From: Anaerolineales bacterium
GTDB taxonomy: Bacteria; Chloroflexota; Anaerolineae; JAAEKA01
Direction: 5' to 3'
Assembly: GCA_020634615.1 (NCBI GenBank)
Contig: JACKBI010000004.1
Location: forward strand, 1 to 64,000
Length of the DNA: 64,000 nt
The notes under the pieces were generated by a model. That model worked only from the letters and a program-made list of their open reading frames with translations. It was not told the origin of the DNA and ran no database searches. A program made the translations under genes and the position numbers. Shown one piece after another: positions 17,937 to 28,778 of this stretch; position 1 is the first letter of the stretch; every line of letters begins with the position of its first letter.

Positions 17937-18800
17937 TCAGGCATTGCTGCCGTTGTTGGTGGAGCTGGTTCGCCAGTCAGCGCTGCTCCAGTGTTGAGTC
18001 ATACTGCGCACGATACAGACCTGCCGATAGACCGGCGGATCGTGCTGGATACGCACAATGGGCCACCAGGGCCGGAACAGCAGCCGGTGTAAAAGCTGCA
18101 CCAGCCTGCCCTGTTCCTGCAATAGCTGCCACAGTTGCAAGTTGGTGTTATCAACCATGCGCAGCTCATAGCGCCGAAAACGGCGGGCCGCGGCAGTCGC
18201 CATCATGCTCCTCAGCCCTTCCGGCGTCATCGGCGGGTACATCAGATGCTCGGCCAGCCACGGATGCTCGCGACCGGTGCGGTTCTGGTAGCGATCGCTG
18301 ACAACCTGTTCGACCGCCCGCGCATCGTCGCCGCAGGGCGCACCGGCGATCACCAGGCCGGACGACCGCGTCACGCGAAACAATTCAGCGATCAGCGTCT
18401 CGCGCGCCGGCGGCGAGAGGTGCTCCAGCGTGTCCATGCACAGCGCCACGTCCACGCTTGCATCGGCCACGGGCAGCTGCAGCGCCGAACCTACCACGGG
18501 TGTCACCGCCAGGTGCCGGCGAACGCGCGCCTCGTTGAAGCTGAGATCGACACCCACCGTTCTGACCGGCACGTACGAGGTGACGCCGCCCTTGCTGCCA
18601 CAGCCCACATCCAGGATCACCGCATTGCTGCGCAGCCAGCCCTCTTCTGCCAGCGCAGCAGCGACCGGTACATAACGCAGAGCGATGTCAAGCTGCCAAC
18701 CGTAGTTCCAGTCAGAATAACGGCGCGCCAGACCACGCAAAGGACCGGGCAATCGTCCGCTCAACCGCTGGCCGCGGTCAGTGTCTTGCAGCCCGGTCAT
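17937..18800 (-). CDS. SAM-dependent class I methyltransferase
   Basis: A 287-aa protein. The SAM-binding motif I is AVILDVGCGSKGG (about residues 58-70). Motif II region VGVDLSFNEARV and DVALCMDTLEHLSPPARETL (motif IV/V) follow, typical of the Methyltransf_11 fold. The ATG overlaps the TGA of the GNAT gene (ATGA at 18797-18800), so they are translationally coupled. The target is unknown; sugar or polysaccharide methylation fits the neighbourhood. Confidence 0.85.
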   Translation of the reverse strand: MTGLQDTDRGQRLSGRLPGPLRGLARRYSDWNYGWQLDIALRYVPVAAALAEEGWLRSNAVILDVGCGSKGGVTSYVPVRTVGVDLSFNEARVRRHLAVTPVVGSALQLPVADASVDVALCMDTLEHLSPPARETLIAELFRVTRSSGLVIAGAPCGDDARAVEQVVSDRYQNRTGREHPWLAEHLMYPPMTPEGLRSMMATAAARRFRRYELRMVDNTNLQLWQLLQEQGRLVQLLHRLLFRPWWPIVRIQHDPPVYRQVCIVRSMTQHWSSADWRTSSTNNGSNA

Positions 18801-19283
18801 GATCTGTCCACCGGGCCTTGCGGCAACGACAATCGCAACAGCGGCAAACGCCGTGGCTGCCCGTCGAGTTCATAGACGGTCTCGCCGAACGGCTGACAAC
18901 CCAAATGACGGTAGAAATCAACTGCGTGCGGGTCCGCCTCGACCTCGACCAGGGTCGCGCCGCTCCGGCGGGCGTGCAAGGCCGCCTGGTCGAACAATGC
19001 CCGGCCGACGCCGCATCCCTGCATCCGGCAACACCCAAAGGTGTTCAAGGCTGGCGATGTCATCGTTGATCGACAGCGCAGAAGCCGACAATCGATCATC
19101 AGCGCACGCGACGAAGGTCGGATCGGCGACAATATCCTGGGGATCGACCGTCAACTGGGCATGCCAGGCAGCCATCCACTCGTCAGGATAGCCCAGTAGC
19201 TTTTGGCCGTGGGCGATGCGGGTCAAATCGGAAACGTCATCCGGGCGGGCAAGCGACACAGTGAAGTTCAAATTTCGTGACAT
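18797..19283 (-). pseudogene. GNAT acetyltransferase, split by one frameshift
   Basis: The first frame from the ATG at 19283 (MSRNLNFTVSLARPDDVSDL) runs to LEHLWVLPDAG near 19025. The acetyl-CoA loop GCGVGRALFDQAALHARR and the rest (VEVEADPHAVDFYRHLGC) continue in another frame to the TGA at 18797. Together they make a normal-sized GNAT domain (about 160 aa). The total length is not a multiple of three. Start of the cluster of frameshifted genes; sequence error is more likely than true decay. Confidence 0.75.
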
Positions 19284-19500
19284 GATCCTGACGTGGCCCA
19301 TCGTTGGCTGGCTCGGTCGTAGACTGGCCAGAGCAAGTGTTAGCGCCATGGCTGGTCTCGACCGGCCAACAGCCAACGACAACGAGCCAACGAGCCAACG
19401 GGCTAACGGCCAACGGGCACTATACACGAATGAAAACGATTTGCCAAGGTAGTCCGTGCACAGCGTTCAACCTCACAGCGGTTGAACGCTAACTCAAGCC

Positions 19501-21108
19501 CTAGCGCCGCCAGCCGTTGGCAATCTGGCCAGCTTCATCGGCCGAATAGTTCGGCGCACCTGCGGTGCTGTCAGGGTCAGGCTCGGCGTCGTGGATCACC
19601 GAACGTGCGGCCAGCACCGCCGGGTCGAATGCGTCCACTATAATTTGGCCTTCAAGGCTGGTGAAACCGGCAATCCCAGCGTAGAGCATGGTCGGCAACA
19701 CGTCCTCGATCGACGCATCCGGCAGCGTCTCACCGCATGATCGACGGCCCCATAGCCATGAATATTCCGGCCGGCTGGTGAATGCCGGCGCCTCGGCCAA
19801 CGCATCGCTGAAGATACCTGCGATGACAGCTCAGATGTCGGCTCGTAGCCGGGCGCCAGGCTGAACAGCAGATCGGGTGCGTCCGCGACGTAGGCTCCTG
19901 GTGCAGATCCTCGCGCAGCCACGCCTGCGGCACGACTGCGTTGCCGGTGGCGGGATCGCGATTTGCAGCAATGCCTCAACAATCGGCGCAGCGCATCAAC
20001 CTCGTCGGCAGGCACAACGCCTTCCGGCTCGCGCCCCTGCTGGTTGACGTAGATCGCGTGCTCCATGGTGCAGCGCCGAATAGGCCTGTGTCTGCTGCCA
20101 ATCGATGATGCGACTGACTGCGAACGCGCGCCGTCCCCTGCGCAACAGCGAACGAGGAAGGAAGCGGCGCAGCTTGCGCAGCGGCTTCGCGCAGGCGCTG
20201 CCGCACCGTTGCCTTGCCGCCGGCGTAGGTCAGCCACCTGCGTGGCCAGCCATTGATCGACGTGAAAACGGGTGCGCATCAGCCAAACCCGTGATCTGAC
20301 ACGAAGAAGACATGCGTCTCCGCGCCGGGCCTCGTCGAGCAGTCGTCCAACGATGCGATCGAGTTCCTCAGCACGCGCGACTGACTTCGTGCAGCGGAGT
20401 GCGTTCCAGGCCGCCATTGTTGTGCAGCAGTTGCTCAACGGCGCAGGCCCAACGCTGCAAGCGGTCTGGTGTCTCGAATACCACCACCAGCGCATCGGTC
20501 GGCCGCTCGGCCAGAAGCTTGAATACCGCCTGCTCGCGGAGGCGCAAAACCTCCAGCAGGTCGCGCGCGATGGAGGTGACGCCGGCCGCGCTGCGAAAAT
20601 CGCGCTCATGCAACTTGACGCGCAGATCACAGACGTAATTCATGGCGCGCAGCTCGTCGGCCAGCTCCGGCGGGTCGGTGAAGGGCACACTGGTATCGGG
20701 CGTTTCCATACCGGTCACGACGTAGCTGCCAGCCGGCATCGGCAAGGGCGGCCACGTCATGGGCAGATTGACTACGCCGGTTGTCAGCCCGTGGCGCGCC
20801 AGCCAGTGCCAGAGCCGCGGCCCATGGATCGCGGTGCTGTTGACGAACTCACGCTCCAGGGTCGCGTCCAGCCTGCGCTGAAAGGAGAAAACGCCATGAC
20901 TGCCGGGACGCAGGCCGGTCTGGAAGCTCGTCCAGGCGGGTGCGGTCAGCGGCGGCACAGTGGAGCGCAGCACGCCGCGTGCGCTGTCTGCCAGCACATG
21001 GCTCAGGTTGGGCAACCATCCCTGCGTCGCCATCGGCTCCAGCAGATCGAAAGTGGCGCCGTCCAAACCGATCACCAACAGGCGCGGCGGCTTGATTGAT
21101 TGGCTCAC
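19501..21108 (-). pseudogene. Second alkaline-phosphatase-superfamily enzyme, several frameshifts
   Basis: A paralogue of the enzyme at 16200-17921. From a GTG at 21108 the first 246 codons are intact: LLVIGLDGATFDLLEP, TVPPLTAPAWTSFQTG, VVNLPMTWPPLP, ending near 20370. The rest continues in other frames: EELDRIVGRLLDEARRGD, the metal motif ETHVFFVSDHGFG (20282-20308), EHAIYVNQQGREPEGVV, and a C-terminus EDVLPTMLYAGIAG to the TAG at 19501. At least four shifts are needed. The key motifs survive, so the original gene is probably functional and the reading broken by indels in the sequence. The GTG overlaps the flippase stop. Confidence 0.75.
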
Positions 21109-22771
21109 TTCTTCTTCCGTCCTAGTTGCAACATCGCTTGTATGCTCTCCATCTCGTCTTCATCAAACGTTCGCAGCAGGATCAGCGCACCGGCAAAGCC
21201 GGCCAGCCCGATCAACCCCACCACAAGCACCTCCACGATTGCGCCGACCGTGCCGCCAGGAACGATGCCGGCAGCCTGCAGACGTTCGAACAACAGGTTG
21301 CCGCCAAGAAACACCAGACCGGTCAGAAAACCGGCCACCAGGATGCGCAGCAGCGACGGCAGCAACTTGCGCCAGTGAAATGACGCCACATGGCCGCCGT
21401 GCCGACGATGAAGAATATGCCCTCCGCGGCGAAAATCGCGTACACCACACCATCGCTTCATAGGCTGGAATCGCTACATATGCCATGCCAACCCGACCAC
21501 GGTTCCCAGTACGAGCCCCAGCGTTCCAACTTCTGGCGGCCCAGCGCAACCAGCGTCACGCCGTAGAGCCAGTTGGGGAAGTAGAGAACGATCACCCACC
21601 CCAACAGGGCCAACACGGCAGCGGCGGTGTTGAGATCGATGTTCTCGCCCAGCAACAGTTCAACCAGCGGATCAGCGAGGAACGTGAACGCCAGCCCGAT
21701 CAGCAGGCTGATGGCCAGAAACAGCTTGAGGTCTTGGCAAAGGCGGTGTCGAACTCGTCTGGCGCGCCGACCTGATTGCTGAACACCGGCAACATGGCGG
21801 CGGCAAAGCAGCGGGAATAATGCGCAACTGCTGCACGGCGCGCAGCGGGCCGTACAGGACGCCGTTGACGAGATCGCCCTGTGTCTGGCCGAGCCACAGC
21901 ACGGTCAGGACCACACCGGCGCCAGATATAGCTGCGCAACAGCAGGCTGATGCCAACCGGCACCGATCTGACGAACATGCTGCCACGAGCAGCGCGTTTG
22001 CACGCCTCGCCCAGTTTCGCGCCGGTCGCGTTGATCACATCCCGCCCGCCTCCTTGCCATCGCGCCGCCAGGCGCAGGCTGGTGAGCCGCACGGCTACGA
22101 AACTGCCGCACGACCTCCGGCATCAACGATGCGTGCGAAGCCGCGATGGACGCTGCACCACCACAGGTAGGCCAGCCGCAGCCCGTTGGCGATCAACCGC
22201 ACGCCAAACAACGCCACCAGTCCCCAATTGAGCCACACCACCAGCAACGTCAGGACCAGCAGCGACACCTGAGCGAGGTTGATACCCAGAACTGGAACTC
22301 CATCCGCTGGTAGCCCTGAAACACCGAGCCAAACACGTCGCCCATCAGGAAAACGACCTGGGCGACATAGTAGACCATAACCGCCAGCCACAGCCCGGTC
22401 GCCCGTCTGGGCTGCCAACACGCCAACAATCACCATGACGATCAGCGAGAGCAGCGCAAGGTCCAGATCGAACTGGTCAGCCGGTCGGTCTGATCCATGT
22501 CGCGAGATCTCTGCGCACCAGGATGCGGTTCATGCCCATATCCACCAGGGCGATGAACAGTTCGATGAAACTGACTACGTAGGCGTAGCGGCCCAGCCGG
22601 CCTGGCCGAGATAGCGTGCAACAATGCCAACCATCACCAGACTGACGGCCGCCTGGAAGCTGAACGCAACTAACAGCAGGCCAGAGTTGATCGCAACCCG
22701 GCGTTCGGGTCGCGCCGCCTGCGTCGTTGATCGGGGCTTGCTCTCGTGCCCAGCGGACTACTGGTAGACAT
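21105..22771 (-). pseudogene. Polysaccharide flippase (Wzx/MOP-like), frameshifted
   Basis: Protein sequence is recoverable in pieces over three frames. N-terminal membrane part: SFQAAVSLVMVGIVARYL, then YVVSFIELFIALVDMGMN-RILVRRD, a pattern typical of Wzx-type flippases. Middle: VSLLVLTLLVVWLNWGLVALFG. C-terminal: ILVAGFLTGLVFLGGNLLFE and GFAGALILLRTFDEDEM. The start is an ATG at 22771 and the stop overlaps the next gene's GTG. The expected function is moving lipid-linked sugar units across the inner membrane. Frame breaks are spread along the gene, as in its neighbours. Confidence 0.7.
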
Positions 22772-22866
22772 GGTATCGTCCGTGCCCTCACTATTGCGGC
22801 TCGGTTTGCGCAAACTTTGGCAACACCGTCCGCCAAAGCTGCTTTTCCATCGGCTGACCGGCCGAG

Positions 22867-25022
22867 TCAGCCAATCTCAAGATCGTAGCTCGTGGCCTGG
22901 CTGGCCGATTTCAGCGGCAGTTGCATCCGGGCAACCAGAAAGCTGCGCGGATCGGCAGATCCGTCAGGGAAGCGGGGCTATTTTGCCCAGGCTGCCATCG
23001 GCTGTGGCAACCTACGTTTCCTGGCTATCAAGCAGGCGGGCAACGACCGTATACGCCGGGATCGTGCCGGCCTCGCCAGAAGCCGGATCGACCTCCCAGA
23101 AAACGTCAGTGTCACTGCACCCGGCGGCATGTTGTGCTGGACAGCCGCCAGATGCACCCAATGATCGTTGTCCAGTTCAATCACCGGCCAGTCGTCGCTG
23201 GCAACGGCATTCCCGGCGCCATACGAAGTGATCTGGTACGTGAACTGTGGCAATGCCCACGGTTGCGCGGTCTCAGCCAGAACCGCTCAACCGGCCGGTT
23301 CCCAAAGCCGGAGCGGTGGAAAACAGTTCCAGGCCGGTCAGGTCGGTAGCCACCGGTGCCAGTCGCACGCCGTCCCGCAACTGGTCAGTCGTCAAGCGCA
23401 CGCCGTCCTGGCCATCGTCGGTATACTGCGTCACCAGCGCGACCTGTGGAACCAGCGCGATTGCTTGCGCCACACGTCCCAGGAAGCTGAGTTCCAGATC
23501 AGCCTGCACACGGCGGATGCCGCCCGGCGGCGACAGGACTATCTCTCGCGAACCGAGCGACGCCCGTCTGACTATCTGTCTGGTCAACAGGGCGCAGCTG
23601 GTTCAGTCGTTCCAGCAGCAGAAACTTGTCGCCGTAGCGCCAGATCACCCGGTACGATCGCAACAGATCAAGCGCGCTTGGCGAGCCGGCCAGAACGGGT
23701 CATATGCCGGATCATCGCTCAGACCCAGCATTATAAACCGCGGAGCGCCGACGCCGCCAATTTGCCCCGGCAGGTCAGCCGGCGACGGGATGTCTGCACT
23801 GGGTTGGAAGGCCAGATTGTTGACAACGATAAAGGGTAGCAGATCAGCCGTGGCGTCCACCGTTCCGTCGCCGATGAGTTCCAGCAGCCGCGGCGTCAGG
23901 ACGTATCCTAAGCTGCCGATCGTTGACCGCCGGCTGGGCGCTTGCAGCAACTCCGCCCCGTATGATCGCAGCGACGCGAGGCGCCGTCAGGTAGTCTCCT
24001 GCATGTTGCCGCTGACAACCGGGAAGGAGAGGATGAGCACGGCAACGAATGCTGCACCCACCTGGCGCTGCCTCCTGACTGGTCAGAAAAGCGCCAACAT
24101 GCCGATGGCCGCGGCTGCAGCCTGAAAAAGAGCCACGGATGGCCCCAGGGTCGCACGAAAGCCTCGCGGAACGCCAGCAACAGCAGCACACCCACCAGGC
24201 CGCTGGCCAGCCAGTCAACCGCCCGCCCGCGCAGCGCCGGTTCGCCACCAGCACACCGGCAAGATCAGCAGGATCGTGACGGCCAACCAAACAAACTCAG
24301 TCCTGCTGCTCGCCTTGCCGATGGCCAGCGCAGGCACGGGCAGCGCGACCAGACTGCGCGGCTGCAGCGTTGCGCAGATGCGCCGGCAGATCGATGGCAA
24401 ACAGCAGCGCCAGCAGCGGTCCCGCCGCCAGCCAGCCACCAGCGCGACAGCCGTCAATCGCCGTCGTGCGGCTGGCAGCAGACGAAACACCAGCGCCGCC
24501 CAGCATCGCGAGCGCAGCCAGGCCGATGCTGGATTGGAAGAACAGCAGCCAACTCAGCCCGGCAGCCGCCAGCAGGCTGAGCACCGCCTCGCGCACGTAG
24601 TCCAGCACGACCACCAGCAGCACCAGCCACAGCAGCACCGCGAGAGGAAAAGCATAGGAGCGAACTCCTCAACCACCAGCGCGGCGGCCACCATGCCCAG
24701 CAACGCTTCGGCGGAGTTGGCCCGCCGGAAAAGCAACCACAAGCCATAGAGCAATGCTGCCGCAACCAACAGGTCAAAGGCCAGCGTGCGGGTGGGCCCA
24801 ACGCCAGTGCACGCGTCGCCAACCGGGTCAACGGACCAAGACCAAAGACGGTGCTGGCCGGGTCCACCTGCCCGTTGAGCGAGGCCAGATCCACAGCGTA
24901 TTGCACCGGCGCCAGCACCGCGGTCGGCGCGCCGCGTAGCCCGGCTGCGGCAGGAGGATGACCGCGATCAGGAGGAAGAGCGCCCATTTGGCGACACGAA
25001 ACAGTTGCGGTCGCGAGTTCAC
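22867..25022 (-). pseudogene. Large multi-pass membrane protein (paralogue of the next gene), frameshifted
   Basis: It starts with GTG at 25022, overlapping the TGA of the previous gene (25019-25021). Pieces in several frames give hydrophobic segments (AKWALFLLIAVILLPQPG, LVAAALLYGLWLLFRR), the lumenal-like sequence SLNGQVDPASTVFGLGPL, and a soluble C-terminal part (RRASLGSREIVLSPPGGIRR, FTYQITSYGAGNAV). The last shares the YQIT-Y motif with the C-terminus of the upstream paralogue. The frame DLEIG ends at a TGA at 22867. No named family; a GT-C-like or polysaccharide-assembly role is inferred from context. Confidence 0.6.
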
Positions 25023-26923
25023 GGCGTGCCCGGCTTCTGCACATCGTACTGGGTGATCTGGTAGCGGAACTCAGGCTGGAAGCGCGGCGAGTCGGTCTCA
25101 AAGCGAATCCGCTTCACGCCGGCTGTCGCTGCCCAGACTTTCCAGATACGTCTCAGCGTCGTCCAGCGTTTCGAAGAAGGGATCAACCAACGCCTGGTCG
25201 TTGACCATGGTCTTGATCGCGGAAGCGGCGCGTCTCGCCGTCCTCGAACTCGACTGTAACCCACAGCAGCCGGGGCTGATGAAAGCGCGCCAGCCTGCCA
25301 GGCAGCGTGTACTGATGTCTGCCGTGATGAACTGCAAGCCGTCCGACGACGGCAACTCGATGTACTGCCGAGGCGCAGTGCCCGCCGGACCCGGCGTTTC
25401 GTCGATCTCCAGCGGCTGTGCCCGGCGTTGCAGCAACAGAAAATCGGGCGTTCGCTGGACGATCTCGTAGTGTGTCAGCAGCGCACGCCGCCTGCGGCTC
25501 CGTGAAATCCGGTGACGGCGATCGATGTCGCCCATCGTGAACAGGATGAACTCAGGCGCGGTTTCTGAGATGTACTTCTCGTAATTGCGTTCATCCAGCC
25601 AATTGTCATAGGTTGTGTAGCTCTGCACCACCGGCCGCGGGTCGTAGTTCAGATCGTTGAAGTAAACCGTGGAGATCTCCCAGCATCACATCCACTGCCG
25701 TCGCCGATAATGTCGAGGGTGCTTTGCGGTAGGGCCTGTGTCTGCGCGTCGGGGTTATCCTGAAAATAGGGTTGCCCAGTGACTGCCATGGTTGCGTAGT
25801 ATTGCAGCGTTGCGCTTTGATCGCCACTGACTGGCTGCTGTAGAGCTGTGCTCCGGCTGGAAACGCAAACCAGCGCCACCACGAAAACGCCTGCTGTCCA
25901 ACGCCGCAGCGCCGGACTGCAAACAACGCCAGCAGCCCGATCGCGGCAGCACAGACTGGAAGAAGTACCACGGATGTCCCCAGGTGCGCCATAGGCGTGC
26001 TTGAAGACCAGAAAGATATAGCCCGCGATCATCAGATACGTGAACGCGAAGTCCAGGTCGCGCACCATGGCCCGCCAGTTTGCCAGCGCCAGCAGGATGA
26101 ACGCGCCGATGATCGCCAGCGACAACGGCAGCATCTCCGGGGGCAAAGGGCTGTTGACCAACGGGAATACCATCGCGTCGTTGTAGGCATCGGCCAGATG
26201 CCACGAACCGAGCGTGAAGCCGATGATGTCCACGTTCAGTGCGACCGTCAGCACCACACCCAACACGACGAAACCCGCGACGGCGACAACTGCAGGCCGG
26301 CGACCACCGGGCCGCGGTCGAATCAGCAGATACGCCAGATACACTCCCATCAGCGCCAGCGCGGGCAGTCCCATGTTCGCCTTGGTGAAGAAGATCAGCC
26401 AACTGTAGACGACCGCCAATGCCAGCGCCCACAATGCGCCGCGCCGCAGGTGGTAGATCAGCAAGAACAGGTAGATGACGAAGAGCGTGTTGATCAACGC
26501 CGTGGTGTAGGGAGCGACCACGGTGAACAGAAGTGCGGCCAGGAACGCCAGAAAAACCGAGAGGTAGGTGCGTGTCTCGCGCAGCGTCAGAGTCAGCACC
26601 GTGGCGATGCTGCCCACCAGAAACACATCCCACGCCACCATGGCCAGCGTGCTGACGCCGATATTCAGCCGCGTCGCGAAGATGCCCAACGGACCAAAGG
26701 TAAATATGAAATCCTCGCCGAAACGCATCCCCCGCTCGAACGCGAGATTGATCGCAATGGCCCAGGACGGATCGAGACCCGAGCTGGGTCGGATGAACAG
26801 ATCGTTTGGCAGCAAGAAGAGCAACGCCAGCGCTCCCAGCGCCACGCGGTATGCGCGAAAAAACCAGCTCAGCGGCGGCGCGGGCGGCGACTCGATGGCG
26901 GGAGCGATCGTGGCGGTGGTCAT
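25019..26923 (-). pseudogene. Large multi-pass membrane protein, frameshifted in its second half
   Basis: The first about 320 codons from the ATG at 26923 are intact. They hold some nine hydrophobic segments and the motif GLDPSWAIAINLAFERG followed by FGEDFIFTFGPLG, a pattern seen in predicted membrane proteins of polysaccharide loci. After about 25960 the reading shifts frame several times: QSATLQYYATMAVTG, VQSYTTYDNWLDERNYEKYI, HYEIVQRTPDFLLLQRR, and the C-terminal QPEFRYQITQYDVQKPG ending at 25019. Family name not recognised. Together with the downstream gene it forms a tandem paralogous pair. Confidence 0.65.
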
Positions 26924-26987
26924 GGTCGTTGGTTCAGCGCCGGCATTTGACTTGCGCTGGAGGCTGATCGAAGCGACATCGTTGCTT

Positions 26988-28770
26988 TCACGCTGGAATT
27001 TCTATCCCGGCTGCGCGCAACAGCCCCAGCAGGCAGAACAGCGCGACTGCCACCAGCAGGCGTTGGCCCGCCGTGGATGCAGGTCGAAGTCCAGCAAACC
27101 GTCGAGGCTCAATCAACAAGGCGGTGATCGAACCAGCGTGAACAGATAGCGTTCTGCGGCTGCCAATCCCGACCGATCATCGGCGCCACGGTCAGCAGCG
27201 CAGCCAAGCGGCCGCAACGAGCTCACGGTATCCCGCTAACGGGTCACTGCGCTTGCGCGACCATCATGACCCGCAAGACCGACCAGGCCACGACGGCCAA
27301 CAGCCCATAGATCCAAAACCGGCAGCGGCGCCTGCAGCCAGCCAATTGCCCCAGAATCCGGGGAACAGAGGGCCGCGTAAAGCGGATAACGCTGCCAGTC
27401 CGTTGCAGCCGCCAGTCGAGGACGAAACTGCTGCCACGTATCCTCCAGCGGCGCCAGGGCGACCTTCCGAGCCGAGCCGCATGAGCGAATCGAGGATCTG
27501 CCAGCAGGGACGATGACAGCGTTGGCGCATCGGGCATCCATGGTCACGTTGCGCGCAGCAAGCTGCCAACTTCGGCGGGTGTCGCCGACGCCCGGCGCAA
27601 CGGCAATCTTGACATGCTCCGTGAGCGGGCGACCCGATGCGTCACCGTCACAGTCTGCCATTGATCGGAGGCAATGAACCGTGTCTGGCTGACACCCGCC
27701 GCATCGCGCACGGTCAGGCGTCCGGCGGCAGGCTTGCCGTCCACGCTGCGCACCTCGGCGCCAACAACCAGCGAATGGTCACGCAACGCAAGCGCGGCGG
27801 GCCCGGTGATGCTCTGAAACACCCGTGCGTAGCCCAGCTGCGAGCGATCCACCACCTTTACGCCCCAGGTGTCGTCGATTGGGACACGCGTGACGCTCAG
27901 CGGCAAACCAGCGGCCCGCCAACCGGCCGGGACCGGAGCGGGCATGAGCAGAACGCCTGTTGCAATTATGGCCGCCAGAGCGGCAACCGACACCAGCTTA
28001 CGTCTCTGCCAGCCGCGCCGCCGGAGGCTGGTCCACAGCTGCGCGGTGGCCATCAGCCCCAACCAGACGAGCAAGAATACACTGGTCTTCTTGGTTGCCA
28101 CGGCCAGCAGTGCAGCCGCCAACGCCAAGAGCGCCCAGCGCCACCGCCAGCCCTGACGCTGGATCCGCAGCACGGCGGCAAAGGTGAGGGTAGCAGCGGC
28201 CGCAGCCAGCCCGTCGTTGTTGGCCGAGGCGGCGATAAAGGCTGGCATCGGCAGCATAACCAACACGGCCGGATGAAGGATTCGCAGCCGGGTAAGCGCG
28301 CCGCCCGACCAGCCCCAAGCCAGCGCCATGCCCGCCAGACCCCAGACCACAGCGCCAAATACGCGAATCAGACGCAGGCGCGTCTCAATGCTTACGTTCA
28401 ACCGGCAAAGGACAGCGGGGATCAGGTAGTAGGTCGGTGGCTCGTCGCCCACCTGACGACCGGAGCGCACCAGAAAGGGGTCAGCAGCAAATGCAGCGGG
28501 CAACGGTTCAGGCACGGACATTCGCACTTGCGTCCAGAAGTCACTCCGGTCCAGACTGGCGATGATCTCGCGCTGCAAGCCAGGATCGAAGTCGTCGCCA
28601 TTGAGGGGACGGCGCAACTGGCTCAACAGGCAGGCATATTCGACGTGGCCCGGCTCGTCGGGCGCTTGCCACAGAGGCGTAAGGAGAGCAAATGCTGTGC
28701 CCACCAGCGTCCCCAGGAGCAAGACCAACCAGAGCCAGCGTCGTTGAGACAGCCCGCCCAGCCAGTTCAT
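26988..28770 (-). pseudogene. DUF2142-like membrane protein, frameshifted at its 3' end
   Basis: The frame from the ATG at 28770 (MNWLGGLSQRRWLWLVLL) is intact for about 390 codons. It contains the DUF2142 hallmark TPLWQAPDEPGHVEYA near residue 38 and about ten hydrophobic helices, plus the soluble segment DDTWGVKVVDRSQLGYARVFQSI. Near 27600 the reading shifts (HVKIAVAPGVGDTRRSWQLAA), and again near 27240, ending with a final helix (LLVAVALFCLLGLLRAAGIEI) and TGA at 26988. DUF2142 proteins are GT-C-fold relatives found in polysaccharide clusters. It begins 8 bp after the Wzz-like stop. Confidence 0.75.
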
Positions 28771-28778
28771 GGCGTAGC

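Noticed and set aside
19138..19452. Small plus-strand ORFs around 19.2-19.45 kb
   Set aside because: They contain simple AACGAGCC/AACGGCC repeats and the antisense of the GNAT start; no coding signal.
18797..27661. Programmed ribosomal frameshifting to explain split genes
   Set aside because: Too many shifts in unrelated genes; local indels are the simpler cause.
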